Positions 1 to 11,600 of a stretch of 64,000 nt of DNA are shown here, piece by piece. The DNA lies in NCBI GenBank assembly GCA_040437565.1, contig JBDOQK010000043.1, positions 248,001-312,000 on the forward strand, written 5' to 3'. The stretch's first letter is position 1. Every line of letters starts with the position of its first letter. The notes under the pieces were generated by a model that was not told where the DNA came from, searched no databases, and saw nothing but the letters and a program-made list of their open reading frames with translations. The stretch is from Albugo candida (taxonomy: Eukaryota > Oomycota > Peronosporomycetes > Albuginales). Position numbers and translations under genes: made by a program.

Positions 1-300
1 CGGCAGCCTTCTGTTTCATGGTTTCTCGACAGTACAAGGAGCACAAGGAAGATCAATAATGAGGCTCATACTTTGCTGGTGGGTTCGTTCATATTACGCG
101 AGATCATAACCATGACGACGTGCTCCATTGCTTCGGTCACCACAAGCTCATGTTGAGCAGCTGGGGCAAGAGTGAATGAGTATGAACAATGCTCGAATGC
201 GGTCATGAGGCACGTTCGTATTGGACTGCTTGTTCGGTTGCGTGAAGCTGATGCGAAACTACGCACAGAAACTCAATGATCGACACCTTACACACATTCT
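1..300 (-). pseudogene. POL5/MYBBP1A-like gene fragment
   Basis: Read on the minus strand, this stretch resembles the interior of the decayed POL5 copy at about 36.85-37.05 kb; both share the phrase RNM-(N/S)-(E/K)-PTS in the same context. It probably corresponds to the middle of the POL5-like gene, around the part lost in the gap of the open copy at 57768-57867. No continuous frame is kept. The piece runs off the left edge of the window, so more of the copy may lie outside. It sits just downstream of the CCG gene on the same strand. At 62.65 kb a POL5 copy likewise lies downstream of the second CCG gene. The identification rests on nucleotide resemblance to other copies in the window. Confidence 0.5.
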
Positions 301-519
301 CAATGTTATCGATTTTGGTCATCAAAACTCGACTTTGACTGCAAAATCATGTATTGATTCCTACTGAGCAGGAAATTAACTTTTGGCATAAAGCCCGGGT
401 CTCTATTACGCTTTAATCGAATGATGGTTCACTGGATGCGAAAACCTTTGATTATCAAATGAGTGTGCGATACAACAGACACGAGACTGTATTTTCCGTG
501 CTTGAGATCTTTGCAAGAA

Positions 520-2403
520 TTACCGCCTTTCGGGTCCCAGGTACTTGCGTAGGTCATTTGCGGGTATAGGGCGCATGGAATGGAAATTGTCAATATTAAT
601 ACCCCACACCGTCTTCAGCTGACATGGACATCTCGGTGCTATTATCGAGTTCTTCATCCAAATGAGGTTACGACGTGGCAACATGACCAGTATCTCGCGT
701 TTTAGAGCAAGACAGAACAAACAATTCTTATCAGAATACTTTACAAGCAAAAGTGAGAATTGCATATCAGAACTGGGCGCGTCGTCTTCAATAGCTACAG
801 TATAGTGTGACGAGCCCACTTTCACTCGAGGTGGTTGTCGATGAACGGATCGTATTTTCTTTGCCGAGGCTCGTTCCAGTGTATTTAATACCATTTGCCG
901 AAAGTCTGTTCGAGCAGCGACGAGAGCTGATCCTGAAGGCGTTCTCTTTGCCATACTTTTCAGACTTCTACGCCCCGTCTTATCTTGTTTACTGATAAGA
1001 GAAGAAATGCTAGTGCGGTTTCCAGAGCCCGCTGATAACATTCGCGCCGGTGCAACAACTTGCTCGGACGAACCATAGGTCCAACAAATTTCGTTGGGGA
1101 CGAATAAAAACCTATTGCAGGTTTGCACGTTAAAGTTGCTGACGCAAGCTGCTAGCCTCAATTTCTCGATGTCCTTTACAGGAAACAGAGATGTTATATC
1201 CGAAATTACGACGGGAGCTCGATCGTCGAAAAATTCCTGAATGCAAGCGAGACAATTCCCATAACCACCTGGCTCATTGTACGTGACAACACAATCACTA
1301 TAGTAATCCAATTTGATATTTTTCGGCTCCACTAGTGCTATGAAAGTAGAGACTTGGTCGCCAATCGGTGTCGTGTCAAATTGTTTGTGGTACTTTTTGT
1401 AGCATTCGTTGGTTGGCACGTCCAGAATTGTGCATATTCCAGCACAAGCATCAGGAAATTGCGAATTGCTAGTCTCGCCGATCTTGCCAAATAAGAAATA
1501 TGCATTCGACCTAGACTCCGTGCTGACCCTCATCCAATGCACAAATAAGTTTGTTTGTCGTGCTAAACAGTTTAAACAAGGTAACATTGAATTATTAGTA
1601 TCTCCCCTCTCTTCGGAAGTGCTTTCCAGTGGCGTTGCCAGTGCGCAGTGTAATTTCCGAACATTCTGCTCATGTTTATTATCTGATTGCCTTGCTTCTC
1701 CAGTGATGCCAGCCTGATCCTTGACTATAATGCCTGATTCTCCATAATAGGTAGAGACTCCTTCGCTATGCATCACTTCACATAATTCATCACTGTATTT
1801 ATCAGCCAGTACTTCTCTGCAACTTCGGGAATCCATGCAAGCTTTAGCTGTAATGTGTTTCTGATGCGATGTGCGCAGTATATACACGAAATAATCATCT
1901 TGTAAATCTCGGAACAAAAACTCACCCATGCTTTTCGAATCACTCGTCTCTCTGAGACATACTCTGCATCTTTCTTCGACATGAATGTGTTTTTGAGCTA
2001 AACATACGACTTTTTCTTCGAGCTCATTCATCCCAATCTTTTCTATAATTCGTGTAATCGATTCCGCGCTCTCTTTGGGAGATATTTCTGGTGAAGCGCG
2101 TGGTGTCATCCGAATCAGATCGGCACAATGCCCTACGTGATTGCAGTGAGTCTGGATACGTACATGGCTCACATACGAAGCAGTGAGAACAAGTTTCACT
2201 GCGCTTTTTTGTGATTCCATGATACTAAAACCTTGGACACCTGCGGAGTTAAGCAAGCACTCCTGACAATCCCGGTACTTGGCATACTCCGAATCTGACT
2301 GCGGCTTTATTGCCAAACGATAAGTTTTTTTGATCATTTCATCGGAAGTTGCACGATATGATACCAGAGTGATGAGAACGATTATTCGATGAAGACATTG
2401 CAT
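520..2403 (-). CDS. CCG-class secreted effector candidate with five CxxC modules (CCG-1)
   Basis: A 627-residue protein with an N-terminal signal peptide (about residues 1-20, hydrophobic core IIVLITLVSY). Right after it, at residues 46-55, is CQECLLNSAG, a perfect C-x2-C-x5-G match, the hallmark of Albugo CCG effectors, several of which are recognised by plant immune receptors. Four further CxxC pairs follow at 146-149, 276-279, 384-387 and 561-564. Each sits in the same hydrophobic context and is followed about 30-40 residues later by another cysteine pair, with Asp, Asn or Glu replacing the motif glycine. A Ser/Arg/Lys-rich, probably disordered linker (about 445-550) precedes the last module. 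The paralogue at 59978-61909 keeps all five pairs in register. The ATG is chosen because it gives a complete signal peptide, and it is preceded by GATTTTGCTCC, resembling the leader of the paralogue. Secretion is predicted. A function in the host is inferred from the family, not visible in the sequence. Confidence 0.85.
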   Translation of the reverse strand: MQCLHRIIVLITLVSYRATSDEMIKKTYRLAIKPQSDSEYAKYRDCQECLLNSAGVQGFSIMESQKSAVKLVLTASYVSHVRIQTHCNHVGHCADLIRMTPRASPEISPKESAESITRIIEKIGMNELEEKVVCLAQKHIHVEERCRVCLRETSDSKSMGEFLFRDLQDDYFVYILRTSHQKHITAKACMDSRSCREVLADKYSDELCEVMHSEGVSTYYGESGIIVKDQAGITGEARQSDNKHEQNVRKLHCALATPLESTSEERGDTNNSMLPCLNCLARQTNLFVHWMRVSTESRSNAYFLFGKIGETSNSQFPDACAGICTILDVPTNECYKKYHKQFDTTPIGDQVSTFIALVEPKNIKLDYYSDCVVTYNEPGGYGNCLACIQEFFDDRAPVVISDITSLFPVKDIEKLRLAACVSNFNVQTCNRFLFVPNEICWTYGSSEQVVAPARMLSAGSGNRTSISSLISKQDKTGRRSLKSMAKRTPSGSALVAARTDFRQMVLNTLERASAKKIRSVHRQPPRVKVGSSHYTVAIEDDAPSSDMQFSLLLVKYSDKNCLFCLALKREILVMLPRRNLIWMKNSIIAPRCPCQLKTVWGINIDNFHSMRPIPANDLRKYLGPERR

Positions 2404-2820
2404 GGAGCAAAATCAAAAATAAGCATTTTGTAAAGAATTATAATCAAATTGCTTCTCATTACTGATCAATAGTTCAAAGCGACAATTGAAAGCCCTTTTT
2501 GTCTCAGTTTATTCTATATATTTTTCGCATAATGTAGGGTTGGCTTGAATCCAACGAATGAGGAACGATGCGCGTTTTCGAATCCATCAAACAGACAAAA
2601 AAGACAGCTCTTTTACCAGCCCTACCAGCAATTTGCGGTTAGAAACTGCAGCTGACAATTTCCATTTTTTTATAGCTATCGCATGCGACTCTACCCTCGA
2701 TCTATAGAACAATTTAAATCCATTCATATTTCTGATCTGATAATACCATTCATTCCATCAGGCAATACATTCTCGCAAAATTTGGTGTCAAATTAACAAT
2801 TTTTTTTTTAATCAAATTCG
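2404..2820. other. Upstream region of CCG-1, no gene seen
   Basis: AT-rich intergenic DNA between the start of the CCG-1 gene (read leftward) and the first recognisable piece of decayed gene X (read rightward). It must contain the CCG-1 promoter. The only element supported by comparison is the short leader just before the ATG (GATTTTGCTCC), which resembles GATTTTGCGCT before the CCG-2 ATG. No open frame or RNA gene is evident. Confidence 0.4.
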
Positions 2821-4385
2821 AGCAAAAAGCTGTAGTAAAATCGGAAGAGCACTTCCTGGATCGAAGATGATTAACTCGTTTACTCATTCGAAGGCTTTGT
2901 ATCTTGTTATTAGATACAGCTTAAGAATTACAACTCTAGAAAACCATGTGCTGGGTTCTCAATCCAATTTATTCAAGCTATCAGATAGAACACATTACAC
3001 AAAGCAACGAGTGGTATCTCTCGCAGCCAATCGTGTGATGACCACGCATCTAAGGAACAAAGTCCTGAGCCGGAGGTTTTCTATTTTTCCGCTTCCGTCA
3101 ACGGACATGTCAACTCTTGTGCAGGGCACTCAAGCTCATAAGTGGAGGAGAAAGACAGCTCGTTCGTTGCTTCATGGTGAAACCGATTCGACAACAGATT
3201 CAGTGGGTAGAACTGTTCCCGCCACTATCCAATTCATCATTCCCAAGGCACATCTGAAATAGCACCAGCAACTACATCCGGCTTCACTTTCAGCAAATTT
3301 CATCCCATGAAGCTGAGCCTCACGCTACAGCAAACTAACTTCGATCAAACAGTCTCTAAACAGGAAAGGATGCCCTCAGAAGATGGTTCGGAAGTTATCA
3401 TGTCTACCATGTCCGTATGGATAACCTTGCGCCGCAAATGTTCGAAATGATGCCAGTTAGCAGTCACATCGCGCCCGAGTAGCGGTTTCCTCAGCATTCC
3501 CCATTGCTTTCACCATTGAATTCTGTTTGTGTTCAACCGACTGAGACCGGATAAGGGGAAGAAAAGTCCATGAATCAAGCAGCACATACCCTTCACGAAA
3601 CACCATTCATAAAACCTTTGCAGGAATTCTAACAAAATCGAAAAGCGGCACGAAAATTTGGAGAAAACACCAGTCGCAAGTCGAAGTGCTAGAAAATGAG
3701 TGCAAACGTCTTCAATCCAATTGTCTGTACATGATCAGCTGGTATCGGTCGATACCTTTACATTATATGCGACATAAACGAGTTTCATCATACGTGGAAG
3801 ATATTTACGCTTTGAAGATACTGACGGCAAGCACACTTCGTCGTCGAGAGGTTAAGAGTCTTTCGAAGGACGGCTTCGTCAGCTTGTTGTCGGATACTTT
3901 TCGCAGACCGAAACTTTCTTGGACAGGATACAGGATCATCTTATCGCGTTTTGTTTGGCAGCTCAACTCGGCAGACGGTTGATGAAAGTTACGGAGGACG
4001 TTTTGCGCCTTACAAATGTAGAAAAGCAACAGAACGGCATTTTCATTTTTTCGAACAAATTTGTCCGTAAGGTATGCCTTTATTGTGATCGCCAAAGCTA
4101 TCACTGCTCTCCAAGTCAAGCTCACGACCTGGTCTATCATGCTTCCGCTGCAGAGCTTCCATAACCGAGTCTGTGCGTCGAAACGATTGCAACAATTCTT
4201 GAGTTCACGTAGAACGAAGACATCATGTCACAGGAAATGTTGTATAATGTGGAATGCTTTTGTACTCATGACTTTTATCGCATATGCGCGTCAGCTCCGT
4301 CAACATGGTTGCAAGCTGATCAACTCCTCAAGCTCTTCACCGATGACAGGCGACTTGAAAGTGGCTTCAAAGGGTGTCAAATCTC
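2821..4385 (+). pseudogene. Decayed copy of gene X (convergent partner of POL5)
   Basis: Nucleotide resemblance ties this stretch to the minus-strand gene X beside the open POL5 gene (58.08-59.06 kb) and to the copies at 26.6-28.28 and 35.36-36.33 kb. One anchor is around 4075-4110 (a stretch reading TATGCCTTTATTGTGATCGC); another is around 3150-3225. The 3' end around 4280-4385 matches the end of X where it meets POL5. The reading frame is broken by several stops and frame changes, so it is almost certainly non-functional. The product of X is not recognised. Confidence 0.55.
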
Positions 4386-7330
4386 TGAACACAGTTGATT
4401 ATAGTTTTGGAGACGTTCGTGGTACTTCGTCGAATATGAGTGAGATTGAAGTATGTATGAGGCACATTTGCAAGTACTCTCGAGCGGGTGTAATGATCGT
4501 TTGAACTAACTTGACCTTCATGGGAAGCTTCACTTCTAACTCAGGCTCCGGAACCATGCGACCGAGGATGTGCGTTGGATACGAGGACTGCATTCGATAT
4601 GCAGCGTGATGGATGCTGGTTCCTGGGCAATACGAGAATAGCGAGTAACGGGCGAGCTTCAGATTGAAGAAAAAGATCCGCGATTTGAGGTTATTCTGCA
4701 TTTTTTGAGTTGAAATATGTGCAAAAGCGAGAGAGTACGAGCTGGAATGTTCCTTTGTGATGTCTGACTGTAAACGCTTCAAAGATCGACGGGGGAACCG
4801 ACGTGTTTGTGTGTGAACGAATTCTCCATCGCACGATAGCTGGGAATACTCAAGACGTACAAAGAGATCACAATGATAATACACACTTTGCTGGTGATTT
4901 GCTCATATTCCATAAAAATTCTCCCTGCCTCTTTCTCTTTCGTGCAAATGGAAGACTGTTCTTAACTGTCATCGTATCCATTTCCTATGTAACCTGACCG
5001 TATTCAAACTCCAACATGGCGCACTATTTCAAACAGCACGGTCGTTAAATGACATCTTCCAACATATTCCGTGCAGAGTCGAGGGAAATGAACAGCTTGG
5101 CTCGAAAATGAGCTCGAATGCGTTTATCGAGCACGCGTCGTGTTTTATTCCTCCTTTGATTGCGTGAAGCTGATTCAAAACGGAAGAGCTATCAACAGCA
5201 TGAAAGTCTGCTTCTCTTGAGAAAGATACACTTGCAAAAGACCCACTACACGCAACTAAAAATGAATTTGTCGCTGTTCCATACTTTTGTCTCATGCTTC
5301 TTGATCGATTTGCCTTTGACTTGACGCACAATTACCGCCAACTCCATGTCATGTTGTTCCAAAGACGGGATACTTCCCACAAAGCGTTGGAAGCCTCCTC
5401 TGAATACAGTTAAATCTCTTCGCCATCTTCTTGATCCTCATCTTCCTCGTCTTCTATAGATTTTTCTTCTTCATTCCGATACTGAGAAGTAAAGACTTAA
5501 GTGATGAACTCAAGAGTCTTCCAATTCACCTGAGTTAAAAGAGACTTGGAGAGATCCATGGCCACATTTCGTACTCCTAGGACATCATGCTGAGCAAAGT
5601 AACAATCAATACGCCACATAGTCTCGACATTGATCATCGAGGTTGTTGCAATTTCGTCGTTGAAAAGATCTATAGCGAGCGCTTTAGATATTGGAGCACG
5701 ACAACTGCTCTGTTAGATGATGAGCCGTCCAGCCATTGGATGCTCACAGCAACAATATGCAGCTGAAGAGGCTAAATTGAAGGAGTGCTGTTGGTCGAAT
5801 GTTTCGACTTGAGCGAAATTACTCGAGCAAAAAAAATCAGTAGACGGGATTTGTGTGAAGCATTCTTCGAAGCGACTTCTCCACCGGCATATTGCAGCGT
5901 CCAGTTGTTGGAGTTTTTCTGATTCGCAAAAAATTGAGAGAATTTCTATGGACGAGAGTGAGGAGGTTTGGAGTGTGGTCGTTGGGAATTGACTTGCAAC
6001 ATTGAAGCTCAAAAACAACAAGACGCGTCTCATCAACTATTTGGAAAGATTTTGAGATTTGTAAATGTTCCCATCGTGATTCCACTGTTGATCGGTATTG
6101 TGTGCGTTCAAAAGTCCATTGGAAGGGTGAGCGGAGGTGATTTCTTCAGCCGGCTTTGTTTCGTTCATAAAATGAAAACTGATGAGAAATTTATAGAATT
6201 TTACCGCTATCTTTATTCCGTCGTCTTTGTCATGGTTGGACATGCTTTGAGAAAGCGGTTAAAACAATTGATCCTGTGTCCATAATCAGATATGATCTTT
6301 TCTGTATTCCGATTCTTGAGTAAAATCGCGCTCTTCTTCGATCTCGATTCAATTCGTGAGATTCCATGCTTTTCTTTGTTAATCCGAGTGTTTTCTGCTT
6401 TTGAGCGCACTGCAAATTTGGAAGGTTTGTAAACCAGTTCTCACACTAATGTGTGGTATTTCATCCTCGAGCGACAGTTTATTGACCACTGTTTGTCAAT
6501 GTCTCCAGTCAAAGTAAATGATCAACGAGTTTTATCTTCACCCTGAGATTAATATGCGACCAAAACTCCGTTCTATAACGAATTTATTCGCATATAGCAT
6601 GAGGCTCACGCTTTGAAAACCTTTAACAGGAGATCTATATTATAGCAACTGCATTTCCTTGCTGAATAATTGATCCACAAATTTTTTCGGTCAGATTTTT
6701 GTCCCCAATGTGGTGATACAATCAAAAGAACAATTGTTGTGGTTCGGGATCATCCTCTTCCTACGAAGCATGTAGCAAAGAGCCTAAAGGCTTGACAAGA
6801 TTGAGATATCTCTTCGGTAGTGAATGCAGAATGCCCTTATGATAAAAAACCTCACGCAATCAATCCTTTCATTAAGAGATTTTAATGAGCTTAATCTCTA
6901 TCTTGCTGCATTTTCGAATCTAAATTGACGTGATGTATAACTGGCCATAACACTAAACCTCTGGCCAAATTGGTTGTCTCATTGCTCCCATAGTCTCACA
7001 GACGGACCCCTTTGTATGTGCTCGTTCAGCAAAATGATCGTATCCTACGACTCGACTAGTGAATAAAGACTGCAAGAGAATCGCAAGCGCTACATTGAAG
7101 CCTTGGCGAGAAGCATCTCAAGAGGACGCCAACCTTGTATTGAAGCTTTTCTCATGCGTTATAGCCACTGATAGATATTCATGTACGTGATGAGGCTACG
7201 GACCGAAAATTCGCACAGGTGCCTTATAATCCGCAAGTGCCCAGAAAAATTGCAAGCTGACTTTCGCCATTGCTTTTCTCCTTCGTGGTATATTGAGGCT
7301 GTTCTTGAATATGATGGGTATTAATAAAGG
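4386..7330 (-). pseudogene. Decayed copy of the POL5/MYBBP1A-like gene
   Basis: A near full-length but broken minus-strand copy of the gene that is open at 56240-58123. Its 3' end (about 4399-4560) encodes PEPELEVKLPMKVK followed by TIITPAREYLQMC, the counterpart of PESDVEAKVPMKAK and TIITLAREYLQTC in the open copy. Its 5' part (about 7070-7150) matches the region coding for the SSRDAARQGFSVALAS segment. Around 5405-5475 one frame gives an acidic tract (EDEEDEDQEDGEE), which fits the acidic central region known in MYBBP1A/Pol5 proteins and hidden by the gap in the open copy. Many stops and frame changes separate these islands. Confidence 0.65.
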
Positions 7331-8605
7331 CTGTGCAACCTTTTTTTCCATTCTGTGATCATAAGAAGTATCCCGAAGTCACGAAAGCTTTTGATGGTGG
7401 ATAATGACCAAAGCTTGATAAATGAAATACTGTGTAGTGCACTTGATCTTAGCCATGAGGCCGAGAAGTTATATGAAATACTGTCTATTTTTTTTTCTTT
7501 TTTTGTCAAGGATTTCATTACACTGTTTATCTGGTTCTTTAACTACCTTCCTTATCCTGTCATGAGCCCCTGACCGTGTGAATATCACCAAGGTCCAACT
7601 TCAAATTGAAATACTGTCTATTGCAGTAGCTTACGATGATTCCTTTTATTCGCACAACATTATGTGATATCTATTGCAAAATATCATCGAGCCATTGCTC
7701 CAAGCTATCTTCGACATGAACGCCTGCTGTCGGTATAACGGTTTGGACTGGAGCGTGCTGCTCTAAGCTATCGGAGTTTTCGGTGCGCTCGTCTACTCGA
7801 ATTAAAACGTTAAGAAGAGTCTCCTGCTTGATAACGTAACAGGTATCTTACCACTCGCAATATTTGTTGCTGCATGAATTGACCTGATGCTATCACACTT
7901 TATTTCACACTATTGACTCGGAGTGATATTGAAATCATTCAGATTCAGGTTGAGTCATCTTACACAGTATCTTTCACCAATACGGTATCGTAAACTTGGA
8001 ATGACGAGTTGAACCTTGGTGGCGATCTGATCCAAGTCCTATGATCAGAAGCTTGTATGATTGCTCATGCAATCATGGTTGTATGCATACCATGAATATT
8101 TCATTGATCGTAGACGGCACACTCAAATCGCTTCCTTTCATTTCGAAAGCCTGCAGCGCACCGGTCTGACAATATGCTTCACGGGGAAGGTGAGGCTGTG
8201 TAAGGTTGAAGCTGAAATCAAACTGTCTCATCGATTGCTTTTCCCCTTTGTTCTGTTGTTTCATCACCGTTGATCGAAGTCTCTCGCAAGAAACGGAATC
8301 TAATCAACAGAATCCATCCTTGTGAGCAATATTAGCGCTTTGCTTCCCTTACGATTACTTTTTCTTGTTTTGCGCACGTTCTGGAGCTGTCTCGTAGGTG
8401 CGCCATAATGTACAAGCTATATGTAAAGTACGCAACCCATTGAGCTCCAAGCTCGAATCTGAACGATGTCACCTAATGAACTTATGGAACCAAAGCGCAG
8501 CTACTTTACTTTTATAACAAGTAGTGGCAATTCAGTAACAGCCATACCGGAGCAATTCCACCAAGTAGCAGAATGTATGCGATCCTTAAGGCATGGTTAA
8601 GAAAT
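7331..8605 (-). pseudogene. Decayed copy of gene Y
   Basis: This region lies upstream of the POL5 copy in its direction of reading and resembles 54.95-56.2 kb (read in reverse), 30.75-31.95 kb and 39.06-39.95 kb. Minus-strand reading near 7670-7800 gives a short C-terminal frame ending EDSLEQWLDDILQ before a stop. An acidic C-terminus with a W-L-D-D/S motif is seen in the cell-death regulator Aven, but that is only a weak hint at identity. Another anchor is the AAATCGCTTCCTTTCAT stretch near 8130. No long frame survives. Confidence 0.4.
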
Positions 8606-11600
8606 CAAAATACAGTATTTTATTCGGTTCGGTTGCACGCAGCGTGTCATTATAAGGTCTTGGACACATTTCTCCTTCGCCACCAACCAATGTGAGAACT
8701 TCTTAACAAAAACCTCGCACATCTGACTTCATTGTCGTCATACGACATGTTCTGATAGTATGTAGAGTTTTGTAGCCATCTCATGATGACCTGCTGAGCC
8801 AGCATGAGTGAAGAATCATAGCGCCTCTTTTGTAACTTAATAGCTGCATCTAGTATCTATATGCATTTTTTTCTATCAAACCATATCGATCTTTCGATAT
8901 TCTTTGTCAGATCCTAATGTATCTGTTTTGTGGAGCTCTGCTTCCTGTGATTCCCTAGTTTCATCCAAGGAAGGCTTTCGAAATGTTTATTTTACAGCGG
9001 CGAGATGTTTTGCACCGTTGCTAATGAATAGCACGTCGGCGCTTCCGGCTCAATAACTTCATGTTTAGCACCCTCATTAGGATAATGAAGCCGCTCCTAC
9101 GTTAAGCCCACTTGACACATGCTCCCCCGTATATCTCACCATTATTAACTATGGCCCAACGTTGTAGTTTGCTCCCTTCTATGTCAAGAAATAGTATCAT
9201 AAACACTATGCGTATCGAAAATGAACAGCCAAGTACGATGGGCGATGGATATATGAAATCCCTTTCCTCTCAACAGTAGGTATTCCAATAGCTTTCATGC
9301 GTTCCCGATCGCGTATGCGTCTTCCTTAATCCTTGCTCACCTCAACATTGTTCTTTTCTGATGATCCGCTTAGAAATGTTGATGGGAGAGGATTTTGCTC
9401 TGGCCTTTGTATTGGGATATTTGTCAGAGCCAGCCGCGTAAGCATAGCGCCCTGTTGATCTTGCGATGCATCTGTGCACATGTAGATTTACCACGTTTCT
9501 TTTGGATGAGTCATGAGTACATTGCGTCTTTTAATTTGTTTGGACATTTGTCCTGATGCATGTGGCCTTCCAAGAACCTTTATAAGGTTTGGATTATTTG
9601 CAGATTTGGTCACACTTTCAACAACTTCGTGCAAATCGAGTAACAGTGCCGAGTAATTTGGCCTGTTGTTACGAATCGAGTTCACAGCGAATAGTCTATG
9701 CTCAAGTTCAGCCGCACTTTACGGGTTTTTGAGTTAGCAAAGGCCCCGGAACCGACTCACGCAATGAATGATTTTTTATTTTGAGACTTCTTTCAGCACC
9801 ATACTTTGAAATAATCTCTGAATTTTGCTGGATTGGCTTTCTCGTCGTAGTCCGTGCACTGCTTTAGGACTACCTCCAATGTCTCCAAAAGTCTGGGTTT
9901 TTCTCGGCATATCCGAGAGCATCATCTAACCATACTTGTAATCAGTTTTCCCAGGCTCTTTCATAACTTGTAAAGCCACCTGTTGTACGCAAGCCACTGT
10001 ATCATTGATCTCACGATGACACAAACCCTGTGAAATACTCTTGCTGGTCTCATAAAGATGTAGTTTCCAATATAAATGCAAATAATCTAGCGAAAAATAA
10101 CACGTTGATCCTTCCAATCGAGCCAAGACTACCTCCAGACGCGGCATTGGCCACGCCATAGGTACTGTTACGGCATCGATAGAACGGAATCCGCTGTCAT
10201 GCCATACTCACCGAATTATTTTTGCCGCAATTCGAGTCGCACTTTCACATTGCGAATCTGGATTTTTGTTAACCAAGCTGTGTTACGCCACTCCGACGAA
10301 TGATTCTCCGAATAGTCCTTGTGCAAACATGGGTATCGTCCAGACTTTGCCATAATGGGACTTGATCCAACATCTGCTTTCACTTCAAGAGGAGTGACTA
10401 TCACTGGATTGTCTGCTGCAGCTCTCTCAGATGTTCATACGACTTTGGCTCTGCGCGTGGTCAATGATCTCTACTGCCAATACTAGCCATATTCTCGCTA
10501 AACTTGTTCACAGCCTTGAAGAAAAATCACGCAAGCGTTTGAATCCTTATGTCTTTACGTGCAACTATAACAGTGCAATATGCAAGGTACTTAAGGTCAT
10601 GGGCCTCTTTAGCTTCTATACTGTTTTTGAAGAAAGCATATTGATGAAACGCACTGATAAGATGCGGCAATCAGAGCCTGAATCCGATAGCTTTTTTAAT
10701 TCTTAATTCCGTCCATCCTAGACCCGGTGTTTCCACACCCGTATGCTTTATTTACCCGTAATTCAGCTTCTCATTTCTGCATGGGCAATCTCCGCTGCTT
10801 CGCTTGTCCCGGCGCAAAAGACGAACAATTCCGAGGAAAATCCTGATTACTATCACTCTTCACGCACTTAAACCTTTGTTTCCCGCCCGTATCAGAAAAG
10901 AAGTCCTCTCATTCTTGACTTCTGAAAAATTTCTTCGTTGCATTATCTTATTTTGGCTTGCCTCACTGAAAAAATTATTTTGCTGGCTACCTCCTGTTAT
11001 CGCTTTCGGCTACACTCGATGATCAGATTCTGGAATCACTTGCAAAACAGCACCGGATTCCTTCTTCCTCTTCCATGAAAGTCCATCTCCAATTTTCCCA
11101 CAATTACTCATTTGAACGCTGCTGGATCCAATGCGTCAACTATCCATTTGACGTTTGTGTCCCAGAACGACGCTGTGACGAGTTCGCGGATGTCCGGTCA
11201 TCTCAGTACGCGTTGGGCGGACATACCGTCTGGAAGTAAAACTGGTTCCTCGACCGAGAATTCGATCCGACACCAGTAAATGTTGAAGCAAGCATTGGCC
11301 ATCGTATTTCTGCGTCTATTGTTGCAAAATCCACGCAATCGGGATGTTCGGCTTCTCGAAAAGAATAAATTCAATGTTGGTTGGTGATGCCCTCAGGATC
11401 CTTTCTTTCGAATCTTTTGATCTGATCCTTTGCCAAACGTCCATGCAGGCTGAGACCGGCATTACAAAAAATTGTTCATGCACGCTTCATAGGTGAGCAG
11501 CGTGTGGTACCATTTTTTTTGTATAATTTGATTCTTGAACGTTTCTTTTCTGTAAAATGGGTGTCGTGGAAGGTGAGTCACGCTTATTATCTGACTCTGC

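Noticed and set aside
520-2403. Search for RxLR, LFLAK (CRN) or CHxC effector motifs in the secreted proteins.
   Set aside because: None found at the expected N-terminal positions in CCG-1, CCG-2, ASP, SSP or the elicitins. The RSLR-type strings in the CCG linkers are far from the signal peptide.
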